Positions 31,981-42,261 of a stretch of 64,000 bases of DNA are shown in pieces. Source of the stretch: Paralithodes platypus (Eukaryota; Arthropoda; Malacostraca; Decapoda; Lithodidae); assembly GCA_032716605.1 (NCBI GenBank), contig CM064580.1, positions 39,310,638-39,374,637 on the forward strand, read 5' to 3'. The notes beneath the pieces are model-generated. The model ran no database searches. It was not told the DNA's origin and saw only the letters and a program-made list of their open reading frames with translations. A program made the position numbers and the translations under genes. Each line of letters opens with the position of its first letter. Positions within the stretch are counted from its first letter, which is position 1.

Positions 31981-34900
31981 GCAAAGAAGACCACAAGTTG
32001 CCGACGTGTGGGATCACCTGTTCAGGCACCCACACTGACATCCGTGAGTCTCACCTACAGTGGCACCACTAGAAAACCCCACATGCTTCCTGACACAGGT
32101 GCAGACATCACAGTGATCGGCCGACGACACCTCGACATACTTCGGATTCCTCTCAGCAGCCTACGACCTCCGCCTCCGACAACAACGCTCAACGCGGATG
32201 GCTCTGCAATGGCTCCTGCTTTGGGGACGTTTCATGCACAACTCACCATCAGCAAACGCTCCTGTTCGGCCACAATCCAAGTCCGCGAGGGTGTTCAGAC
32301 GCCGCTTCTGTCCAAACGCCACTGTCAAGCATTGGCCATCATCTCAGCAGAATTCCCCAAGCCAATTCTACAGGTTAAACACATCTACAGGTGTAAGGAG
32401 CTACCCTTCACAGCCACCACGTCACCTGCACAAGCCAAGGAGTTCTTTCTTCGAGAGTTCAAGGACGTGTTGGTCTCCAAGGAGGATCTCCAGACAGCTC
32501 CACTCAAGCCTATGAAGGGTCCCCCAATGCGGATCCACCTCAAGGACGATGCCGTGCCTTTTGCCATCTACACCCCGCGGCAGATCCCCTTTGCTTTCAG
32601 GGACAAAGTTAAGCAGGAGCTGGACTCGCTAGTGGCACAAGGTATCATCAAACCGGCCGGCGATGAACCTTCAGAGTGGTGCCACCCCCTCGTCGTCGTC
32701 GCCAAGCCCAACGCCGAAGTTCGCCTCACCGTAGACCTCACCAAGCTCAACTGCCAAGTTTCCCGCCCAGCCCACCCCTCACCGACGCCTTTCGGAGCGA
32801 TCCGCAGTGTGGCCCCGCAGGCGAAATTCTTCACGACGGCAGACGCCCTGAGTGGATATTGGCAAATGGAACTTGCGGAGGAGGACCAGCATCTCACAAC
32901 TTTCATCACTCCTTATGGCCGTTTCCAACACTGTAGAGGTCCAATGGGTTTCGCTGCGACAGGTGACGCCTTCTGCCTTCGCGGTGATAGGGCCCTCCAA
33001 GGAGTGCAAAATTGTGCCAAGGTTGTCGACGACGTGCTGCTCTACGACGAGGACTTCAACACACATCTTCAGCGTATCCATGAAGTGCTCATACGGTGCT
33101 GCGACAGTGGGATCACACTCAACAAGGACAAGTTCGTGGTCGCCGCACCCAGTGTGAACTTCTGTGGGTACACGCTCTCAGGTGAGGGCATCTCGGCTGA
33201 CCCTGGCAAAGTCGGAGCGATCAAGGACTTCCCGACACCAGCCAACATCACCGACCTTCGCTCCTTCATGGGTTTGGTGAACCAGCTGGCGGAGTTCACC
33301 CCCGACATCGCCACTGCCGCTCAGCCCCTGCGCCCCCTGATGAGCCCGAAGAGGTCATTTATGTGGACCGCTGACCATGATGAGGCTTCCGCCGGGTCAA
33401 GGCTGCCCTGTTCAGTCCACCCGTCCTGGCCCCATTCAACCCTTCCCTACCAGTGATTCTACAAACTGATGCGTCCCGCCTTAACGGTATTGGATACGCC
33501 CTCCTACAGGATCATGGCAACAACCGTCTCCGCTTAGGTCAGTGTGGCTCGAGGTTCCTAAGCGACCCCGAGTCCCGCTATGCCACCATTGAGCTGGAGA
33601 TGCTAGCCGTGGTCTGGGCCATGTCCAAGTGCAAGTTCTACCTCATCGGACTGCAACACTTCACCCTCATGACGGACCATCGCCCCCTCATCCCCATCTT
33701 CAACAACTACACCCTTGATGCGGTTGAAAATGCCCGCCTCCAACGTCTGAAGGAGAAAGTCGCACCTTACCTCTTCACAGCCGTCTGGTGCGCTGGCAGG
33801 TTGCTCTGCATCCCTGATGCGTTGTCACGGGCCCCTGTCAGCCACCAGACGCCAGAGGATGAGTTAGCATGTGCCGACGCCACGGTTCACCTCAGGTCCC
33901 TCGTGACTGTCAACGCCGCCGCCACCGACGTCAACTCTCCTTCACAGGACGCAGACAGAATTCTCCAGGAACTCCGAGACGCAGCCAGAGCGGATACTGT
34001 GTACATCCGCCTGCGTGAGTGCGTTACTTCGGGTTTCCCCACCAACCGCTACGACCTGCACAACTCTCAACTCTCTACTCCCATTCTGGAAACTTCGAGA
34101 CTACCTGTCAGCAGATAGTGAACTCATCCTGTACGGAGCGAGGGTTGTGGTTCCTGAAGCCCTCCGCCGCCGCACCTTGGCTCGCCTGCATGATAGTCAC
34201 AGAGGCGTGGAGGCCACTAAGTGTAGGGCGCGACAGGCTGTCTTTTGGCCTGGCATCAACTCTGACATCGCCAATACAGTTCAAGCTTGTGAGCCGTGTC
34301 AGGTCTTACAGCCTAGTCAGCAGCAGGAACCCATGATCAACGACGACAACCCAACTAGGCCTTTCGAGTCTGTTTCAGCCGACTTCTTCGCTGTGGCGGG
34401 GAAATCCTTCCTCGTCGTAACAGACCGACTCTCAGGCTGGCCCGTTGTCGTACCCTGCAAAGGAGATTCTACCGCTTCAAACACCATCAGGATCTTCTGC
34501 CGCTACTTCAGGGAAGTTGGTGTACCCCTCCGCCTACGTACAGATGGAGGCCCACAGTTTACTAGCCGTGAATTCCGGGACTTCATGGAGCGTTGGGGAG
34601 TCAATCACTTGGTCTCTTCCCCACACTACCCACAATCCAACGGTCATGCCGAGTCTGCCGTCAAGTCCGTCAAACACCTCATACTGAAGATGGCTCCCTC
34701 AGGCAACATCGACTGTGAGGACTTTGACCGTGGACTGTTGGAGCTCCGCAACACCCCGAACTTCACAGGCCGCTCCCCGGCACAAATCCTGTATGGCCAC
34801 CCACTACGGTCTTGTGTCCCTGCTCATCCCCAGTCCTTTGCAGCAGAGTGGCAAGCCAAGGCCGAGGACTGTGACCGCCGTGCAGCCACCCACACTGCGC

Positions 34901-35283
34901 TGGTGCAGAGAAACTATGACCAGCACGCACGTCCCCTTCCCAGGTTGAGAGTCGGCACCACAGTGCGGATCCAAGATCCGACTTCTCACCGCTGGGACAA
35001 GGTTGGGGTCGTCATGGGCTGCGGCAGGTCCAGGGATTATGAGGTTCGTCTCCCCAGTGGTAAGATATATTGGCGGAACCGTCGCTTCCTCCGCCCAGTG
35101 AATTCCCCTGGTGTTGAACCCCTCCCCCATAACCCTGAGATCCCTGTGTCTTGCACGGACCCAGAAAGAGAGTCCTTCACTTCCCCCATGGCTCCACGTA
35201 GGTCTGAAAGGCTCCTAGAAAAAGAGTCAGCTCGACAACGTCTTGCGAGCTTGAAGGGGGAGGGAGGTGTTGATATAGGTTAA
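31981..35283 (+). pseudogene. pol region: protease, RT, RNase H, integrase
   Basis: Protease has LPDTGADITVIG (about 32090). RT runs about 32530-33200 with FTTADALSGYWQMEL, ITPYGRFQHCRGPMGF and VVDDVLLYDED as the active-site block (V-DD in place of the usual Y/F-x-DD). A frame shift near 33385 leads into the frame 33453-34118, with RNase H starting ILQTDASRLNGIGYALLQ. A second shift near 34080-34110 leads into 34015-35283. This holds integrase with a zinc-binding HDSHRGVEATK...CEPC region and the D, D, E blocks SADFFAV, RTDGGPQF and NGHAESAVK, then a chromatin-binding-like tail. The functions are those of the family; this copy is broken. Confidence 0.9.
35253..35267 (+). other. Polypurine tract
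   Basis: GAAGGGGGAGGGAGG lies directly before the 3' LTR, the expected plus-strand priming site. Confidence 0.8.
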
Positions 35284-35616
35284 GTGCACACACAACATAT
35301 ATACAGAGTGTACACATGCCTTAATCATATTGCAACATACACACATGCACTTTCAGGGCAATACTATCATTGTTTAATATCCCATGATAATATACCGTAC
35401 TCTGTAGTATCGGCAGCGTTGCACCAAATATATCCGGCACCGCTGCACATGTTTTCATCAGTAACATCCGGTCGGCACTCAGCATAGCAGTGCCACCCCA
35501 GCTCTGTATATCTTTGGCTAATAAGAACCTATAAACTTATCTCTGGACTGTTATTCTACATCCTTGTGCAAGAAAGGATTAATAAGGTTGTTGTAGCTTT
35601 ACATGACAACCATACA
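35268..35616 (+). repeat. 3' LTR
   Basis: It is 349 bp, TGTTGATATAGG to CAACCATACA, followed by the GTGCC duplicate. Confidence 0.95.
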
Positions 35617-35827
35617 GTGCCATTCGATTTTTCTCGCCGAGCTGCTTCTAGACATGGTCTTAGATTTCACTTTCGCCCAGAATCGAAAAAAAAAATAAAA
35701 AAAAAACCAATCAAATCGGTGATTTTGGTCGAATTTTGACTTGTCAATATTATTACATATTTGGATTAGTCTCGCCGTTGCGGATTCAACGGTATAATTA
35801 TTTTTAAATTTTGACCTATTTTTAGGC
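35617..35827. repeat. Tandem unit 3 end and partial unit 4
   Basis: Unit 3 resumes with GTGCCATTCGATTTTTCTCG and ends in an A-rich stretch. Unit 4 starts CCAATCAAATCGGTG near 35707 and breaks off at TTTTTAGGCGCC, where the right foldback arm begins. Confidence 0.88.
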
Positions 35828-36135
35828 GCCAACCGATTTTAATTCTAATCATTTTTGCGGCCTTGAGAGCAGTTTTAAGATTTTCCAAAAAATGTTTGTG
35901 GAGTTATAATAGGTCGGAATCAGCCGAATTAATTTTTGGGAACTCCGCTTACTGTAGAGAGGATTCCAACGATATATGGTCACAAGTTAAAATATATGTT
36001 TTTTTGAAAAAATAGATTTGGACATGTGGGGATACTTTTGGAATCCTCACGACGCGCTGAATGCAATGGTGAAATCAGTTTTTAATTATATTTATTTTTT
36101 GTAGAAATGAGAGCCTATTATAATTTTACTTTAGT

Positions 36136-36849
36136 TGTCTTGAGCAGTCATGAGATAGCTGTTGATGCACCTTTAATTTTGTTGCTCAAGCAGAGTTTCC
36201 ACAATGTTAATAAGTTCTTTTGTCTTTATATAATTTCAGTTTGTTTATTGTGAAAGTCTTACATTATAATAATTGGTTTTGATTATGGTAATATTTGTCT
36301 GATGAATGATTGGCTATATAATTTATTTGTTTCCACATATATGCTCAGGCACATTCCCTTTTTAGTTTATATTTATACTTTTATTAATCTTTACTCAGTT
36401 TAATATGAGACTCCATATTTTTGGTAAATGTAGTCTGATGCCAGTCTCTAAGCCACTCAGACATTTATATTCTTGTTAAGTCCATGATCATTGATATGAA
36501 TCAAGCAGTCACTTGAACCAGTTGTCCATTAAGTTTGCTAAGTTATTTCCATAGCAATTTTGATTAGTTCCTTTGAGTCTATCTTGTGTAGTCCAAGTTT
36601 TGGTTTGTTTATTTTGAAAGTTTTAAATTATAATTTGGCAAAGCCAAATGTTACAAGGTTTATTGAGAAACAAGTATACAAAGTCAATTTTATTAGACAG
36701 AAATAATAAGTTTTAAAGGTTTATAATAATTGTTCATTATAAATCATTCATAAAACATACATAGTCACGTAAAAAATATCCAGTACCCAAAGAAATTACA
36801 GTAAAACCTCTTAGTAACAGTTTAGTTTCCTTAGTTATTTTGCCCTTAA
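36136..36849. other. AT-rich spacer with two 3'-anchored repeat copies
   Basis: No gene. Divergent copies of the TTTGTCTTTATAT...TTTTGGTTTGTTTATTTTG...AAGTTTTA repeat lie at about 36206-36280 and 36541-36640. Confidence 0.6.
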
Positions 36850-37076
36850 CCCTCTCACGACCATAGGACGCAGAGGTTGCCAGATTAGCAATAATAAATA
36901 GATTACTCTCACTGTTATAATTTCCTCTCCAAAATTAGTTTTCTGCCCACAGCTAACTCAAAGACAACTGCAGAGGTTGAAGTAAACAAACTAAAGGTTT
37001 ATAGATACCCCTGACAGTAACAAAGGATTTAAAGTATCCCTAATAGGCTCAAAAATTGCGTCAGGATGTGAGAGGG
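36850..37076. mobile_element. piggyBac-type MITE (227 bp)
   Basis: TTAA at 36846-36849 and 37077-37080 flank the inverted ends CCCTCTCAC and GTGAGAGGG, with looser pairing inwards (GACCATAGGACGC against GCGTCAGGAT). The interior is non-coding. Confidence 0.8.
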
Positions 37077-37484
37077 TTAAATAGTCTTTGGAAGTTTTAA
37101 ATTTTAATGTGTCGTGTCCAATGACTTCAGTCAATGCTACTTTATAAAGTTATGATTGAGTTGTATAGTAATCAATTTAAAGTATATCATTGTCACCGAT
37201 GCTTTAAAAATCTATAATTGTTGTGAGATTACTAAAGTATTTAAAGTGATCAAATGTTATCTATTTAAAACGGGACTTTAGTAGTTGATAATCCCAAAGC
37301 CTAATGTTTGTAAGTGATGAAACTAGTTGAGTTACTATAAGTACATTAAGTGAAATATAAGTAAAGTCCATTGAAAGGTGCTATCACAAATAACCGTCAT
37401 GTAATATTTGGAAATACAGTAAGTGTTGCATACCATAATATATTTATTGTTTTATTATAATAAATGTAATAGGATACAGTTCAC

Positions 37485-38060
37485 CTTAGGTTCTTACCAA
37501 AGGCTGGACTCTTGAATATCTAAATCCCATTCAGTAAAGTAAGACTATTACAATTCAGTAAAAAACAAAACAAAACAAAAAATCAAAATGACTTGTCAAG
37601 ATAATGAATGGGATTTAGAATTCAGTTATCTTTGTCACTTTGCAAAAATTTGCCAGTCCAATCTCCAGCAAAATTTTCCAAAGTCCAAACCACCAAATTT
37701 TTTCAAAGTCCAGTCATAGACTGGACTCTGAAAAAATGTCATTAGTTTGGACTTTGGAAATTTTTTACAAGTCCACAGTTCAGATATGTTCAGCAAAATT
37801 TTGGAAAGTGGCAAAGACTGGAACTTAGAAAAATTTCAGTGGTGTGAAATGTTCCCAAGTTTACACCACTGAATTTTTTCTAAGTTCCACTGGACTTTGA
37901 AAAATTTCAGTCATTTGGACTTGGGAGAAACTTCCCAAGTCCAAGACTGCTCTTTACCAGTCTGGAACTTGGGAAATTTTTCCTAAGTCCAAACCCCCAG
38001 AATTTTTTCTAAGTCCAGTCTCAGGCTGGACTTAGAAAAATTCTGGAGATTTTAAGTGAT
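37485..38060. repeat. Palindrome-rich patch of AGTCCA/TGGACT motifs
   Basis: CTAAATCCCATTCA near 37520 is inverted as TGAATGGGATTTAG near 37605. From 37640 to 38060 the motifs AGTCCA and TGGACTT, each next to a run such as AAATTTTTC, recur more than a dozen times on both strands. They form several short nested hairpins (for example GGACTTGGGAGAAACTTCCC and AAGTCCAGTCTCAGGCTGGACTT). It has no coding frame. Confidence 0.75.
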
Positions 38061-38194
38061 AAAGTCTAGGGGGTGGCTTCCAAACATTTGGGCCTTTTGA
38101 AATTTGCCTATGTACACATTACATTAATGAAGTCAACGCACCAGGCGACAAAGACCATATGGCACGAAATGATTAAAGACGGGAAGGGAGTTAA

Positions 38195-41100
38195 CTAAAT
38201 ATCATCGAGAACTCGAACATGACGAAGGAAGGACATAATACGGGAGATAGAAAACGAGGGAGATTCAGAAAGAAAATCAGCAAGACATGGGGGCCGGCGG
38301 AGGAAAGCCAGAAAAGGGAAGAAACGCGTGCGGGCAACGGAAAATAAGGGGCAATCGAGGAAAAGATGGGAGACAGAAAGCTGAACGGCACAGCGTGAGC
38401 AAAGAGTCGGAGGAGAATGGGACATTAAAAACGAATGGGTAAGTCTGGTGTGGCCAATGCGGAGACGGGCCAAAGCCGTCTCCCATCGGCGATTACGGTG
38501 GGAGGGATCAGACCACCCAGAAACGGACGGTTTGACAGAACAAAGTTTATTAACGGAGATAGTGGACCACTGAGTCTGCCACCTCGACCAAAGAAACCTG
38601 GACAAGGCAGGGAAGAAATCAGAGGCCGGGACAGCAAGTGAGGAGCGGGTACCCCGCACGGCAGCAGAACGAGCAAGGCAATCAACCCGCTCATTACCGC
38701 AAACGCCAACGTGACTGGGAACCCAGCAAAAATGTACAAGCTTTTTGCGGACGGAAAGGCGGAAAAGCCATTCCTGAATGGAAAGAACTAAAGGGTGGAG
38801 AGCAGGGGAGGACTGTAAGATAAGTAGAGCACTGAGAGAATCAGAGAACAAAGTAAAGGACGAGGAGGGGAAGGAACACATAAAACGGAGGGCAATAAAA
38901 ATAGCATAAAGTTCAGCAGTTAAAATACTGGCAACGGGCGCTAAAGAATATTGATACGAGCAAGTGGGAAAAAGGACGGCAAACCCCACGCCTACCGACG
39001 TCTTGGAGCCATCAGTAAACACAGGAGTGGTTGTAGCGTGAAGAGAGAGGTGATCTAAGAAACGAGACCGAAGAACGAGGGGAGAAGTAGAGGACTTGGA
39101 ACAAGGGAGGATGGAAGGGCAAACCGAAGGACGAGGGAAAAGCCAGGGGGGAAAAGAGCAAAAGCGGAAAGGGAGGACGTTAGAAACAGGGAAAGAGCAC
39201 GATGCGAGCAGCGAGAGCATGCGGACAGAAAACGGAGAACCAAGACGGGGGTGAGACGAAAAAGCAGCAACGACCGAAGGGGGAAGGGAAAGATGTGAAG
39301 ATGGGAATTGTTGAAGGCGAGCGTAAGAACGAAGGGACAGGAGAGCACAACGGCGAAGAGAAGGGAAACCAGACTCAGCATAGAGGCTTTCAACAGGAGA
39401 GGAACGAAAAGCACCAAGGGCAAGACGAAGACCAGAGTGATGAACAGAATCAAGAGCATGGAGAACAGAATCAGAGGCTGAAGAGTAAACTTGACAGCCA
39501 TAATCCAACTTAGAGAGGACAAGAACCGTATGAAGCCGAAGAAAAAGCGCTCGATCAGCACCCCAAGTGAGGTGGGACAAGGACTGAAGAAGGCGGAGGC
39601 GGAGTAAGACAGCAACCTTGAGAGAAGAAACATGAGCGGACCAATTAAGACGAGAATCAAAAGTAAGACCCAAAAAAGTAGTAGAGGAATGATAAGGGAG
39701 GGCAGTACCATAAAGAGTAAGAGGAGGATGAGGAATAGAATGGCAACGAGTAAAGGTCATCGCGCAGGATTTGGAGGTGGAAAAACGGAACCCGTGGCGG
39801 GTTGCCCATGAAGAAACAGCCAGAATAGCGGATTGGATAAGAAGATGTAAAGCGGCAATATCTGAGTCGGCTGCGTAAATCGCAAAGTCGTCGACATACA
39901 AGGAAGACCGAACCCCGACAGGAAGAGAAGACACGATACTGTTGATAGCAATGAGAAAAAGGATGGTACTCAGGACACAACCCTGAGGGACACCTTCCAA
40001 CTGAGGGCAAAGACGAGATAAGTGGGAAGCGACTCTGACACGAAAGGACCGAGAAGAAAGAAAATTCTGAATAAACACCCCTAGATTACCATAAATGCCA
40101 CAAGAACGGAGCTGACGCAAAATGTGGTACTTCCAGGTAGAATCATAGGCTTTTTCGAGATCGAAAGAAACAGCAATGACAGTTTGACGACGAGCAAAAG
40201 CTGTCCTGATATAAGATTCCAAGCGAATGAGGGGGTCCAGCGTACTACGAGCACGTCTGAACCCGAACTGGGAAGAAGACAACAAATGGCGCGACTCAAG
40301 AATCCACATGCGATGAGCGTTAATCATACATTCAAAGAGTTTACACAGGCAACTGGTAAGGACAATAGGGCGATAGTCCTGTGGGGAGAACCCAGACTTG
40401 CCAGGTTTAAGAAAAGGTATGGTTAGGGCAGTACTTCAAGAGGGAGGGAAAACACCAGAAGACCAAATCTTGTTCTAGAGAGCTAACAAGAAGACCAGAG
40501 CTTGCGAGGAAAGATGTTTGAGCATGATATAATGGACACCATCAGGACCCTCAGAAGTGTTCTTACAGGCACGGAGAGCGGTGCGTAACTCAGTTGAGGA
40601 AAAAGGAGCATTATAGGATTCGTCAGAGGAAAGACTAAAAGTAATTGGAGTACTTTCCGCAACGACTTTAAGCGAGTGAAACTCAGCAGAGAGGTGAGAA
40701 CCACTGCTAACTGAGCTAAAGTACGAGCCCAAACGATTAGCAATTGTTTCGGAGTCTGCCATAGAAACACCATCAATGCGGAGGACTGGAGCATGGAAGG
40801 GAAGATGTTTACCAGAGATCTTACGAATAATTTCCAAACCGAAGCGACAGGAGTGCGAGACGTAATAGAAGAAACATAGGACTCCCAACTCCGGCGTTTA
40901 GCGGCTTTGGTAGTACGACGGAAAAGAGCAGATGCACGGCGAAAGAGAAAAAATTACTCCTGAGAAGCAGGGGTGAGACGCTTACGGCGAAAACTTTTCC
41001 AAGCCGCCCGTTTAACCCGGAGGGCCCTGGAACACTCAGGAGACCACCAAGGGACGCATTTAGACGAGAAAGGGCGAGACATCCGGGGAATGGACGTCAA

Positions 41101-41875
41101 AGCAGCACCGAAAACCAGATCCAGAAAAAACGAGAGCATGACATGGACCGATGAGAAAGGAGGAGGAAGCAAAGAAGGAACAGTAAGGGAAGCGAAAGAA
41201 GACCAGTCCGCCCGCTGGAAGCACCAACGAGGGGAGTTAGGAGTAGGAGAGTAGGTAGTCAGAGAAAGGAGAATGGTCGGAATTGTGAGAATTCTCGAGA
41301 ACTGACCAATGAAAATCAAGTGAAACTGAAGGGGAACACAGGGAAAGATCGATACAGGAAAACGTACGAGTCCGAGCATCAAAATGAGTAGGAGCACCAG
41401 AATTAAGGATAAAAAGATTACGGTCCGAGAGAAAAGGTTCAAGCCGACGACCCCGGGGTGAAATAACATTGTCACCCCACAAGGTGTGCCGACCATTAAA
41501 ATCACCAAGGACTAAGAATGGAGTGGGCAACTTAGATAAAATCTCGGAGAATTCGGTAAAATCGATGGGAAGAGAAGGCGACAAATACACAGAAACCACT
41601 GTTAACCAGCGGTCAAGATAGACTCTAGCAAAGGTGCAAGGGAAATGAGTAGAAAAGGACAGCTCTTCAAAAGGGACAGAACAATGAATAAGAAGACAAG
41701 TATCATGGAGAGAGTGGGGAGAACTATAAAAAGAGTAATGAGGAAAGGGAACAGGAGGAGAGAAAAGACGAGTCTCCTGAAGACAAACGACCTTAGGGGA
41801 GTGAAGAGAAAGAAGAAAACGTAAGTCAATCCTTTGAGCATTAAGACTACGAAGATTCCACTGCAAAATGGACAT
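38195..41875 (-). pseudogene. LINE ORF2: endonuclease, reverse transcriptase, RNase H
   Basis: Endonuclease starts MSILQWNLRSLNAQ at 41875 (motifs VVCLQETRLF, LGDFNGRHTLWGD, SDHSPF). The frame shifts near 41250-41300 into 40954-41508 (PWWSPECSRALRVKRAAWKS). It shifts again near 40950 into 40475-40888 (NTSEGPDGVH) and once more near 40480-40330. The long frame 38195-40327 then gives the reverse transcriptase (FGFRRARSTLDPL, FDLEKAYDSTW, GVPQGCVLSTILF, YVDD) and RNase H (VFTDGSKTSVGVGFAV, LTAELYAI, FSDSLSAL, WVPSHVGVCGNERVD). It ends with the RLRIGHTRLTHSFLM...CSRCAV tail of I-like elements. The last 710 residues are uninterrupted, so decay is recent or mild. Confidence 0.9.
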
Positions 41876-41899
41876 AATAAAAGAAAAAGAAAAAAGAAA

Positions 41900-42260
41900 C
41901 TAAGAGGAGACTAAAGGACGAAAAAACAACGAAAACAGACAAAAGAAAACCATAAAAGGAGGCAAAAGCCACCGAAAATAAGAACGCACAGAAAAAGAGG
42001 AAGGACACACATAGAAGGAAAGAAATAAACACAAATAACAATAAAGGTAAAACACACACACTTATGTACAACTAAGAAAAGGTGAATGAGGATAATGTGG
42101 AGAATTAAAAGGAGGCAAAAGCCAACAAAAAAAGAAAGTGAAGAATACACACTTATGCACAACAATGAAGAGGCGGATGGGCGAACTGGGAGACGGATAA
42201 ATACAAATAATGATAAAAGGGAAAATACACACTTACGTACAACAATGAAGAGGTAGACGG
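41900..42260. repeat. Tandem repeats in the LINE inter-ORF spacer
   Basis: ACACTTAYGYACAACAATGAAG-type units occur near 42052, 42146 and 42228, and GGAGGCAAAAGCCA occurs near 41958 and 42110. Repeats of this sort in a LINE spacer may be recombination products. Confidence 0.7.
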
Positions 42261-42261
42261 G

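Larger units (their letters stand above)
29622..35616 (+). mobile_element. Ty3/gypsy-type LTR retrotransposon (5995 bp)
   Basis: Two 349-bp LTRs (TGTTG...ATACA) bound an internal region with gag zinc knuckles, protease, reverse transcriptase, RNase H and integrase, in the Ty3/gypsy order. GTGCC is duplicated at 29617-29621 and 35617-35621, and the intact unit 2 has the single site CTTGGTGCCATTCG. The LTRs differ at five positions by eye. No envelope-like frame is present. Three frame disruptions make the copy non-autonomous as it stands. Confidence 0.95.
22915..36135. repeat. Large foldback repeat with tandem units, multiply invaded
   Basis: The left arm 22915-23830 (minus a SINE-like insert) is the reverse complement of the right arm 35828-36135. 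Paired strings include AAAATTATAATA, TTCCAACGATATATGGTCAC and GGCCTTGAGAGCAGTTTTAA, with mismatches. Between the arms are about 3.3 tandem units of ~470 bp, now split by piggyBac (24837-29244) and an LTR retrotransposon (29622-35616). No coding sequence belongs to the foldback itself. Neither its mobilising enzyme nor its exact outer ends were identified. Confidence 0.75.

Noticed and set aside
39055..39711. 218-residue hydrophobic minus-strand frame
   Set aside because: It is a shifted shadow of the LINE RT/RNase H frame 38195-40327.
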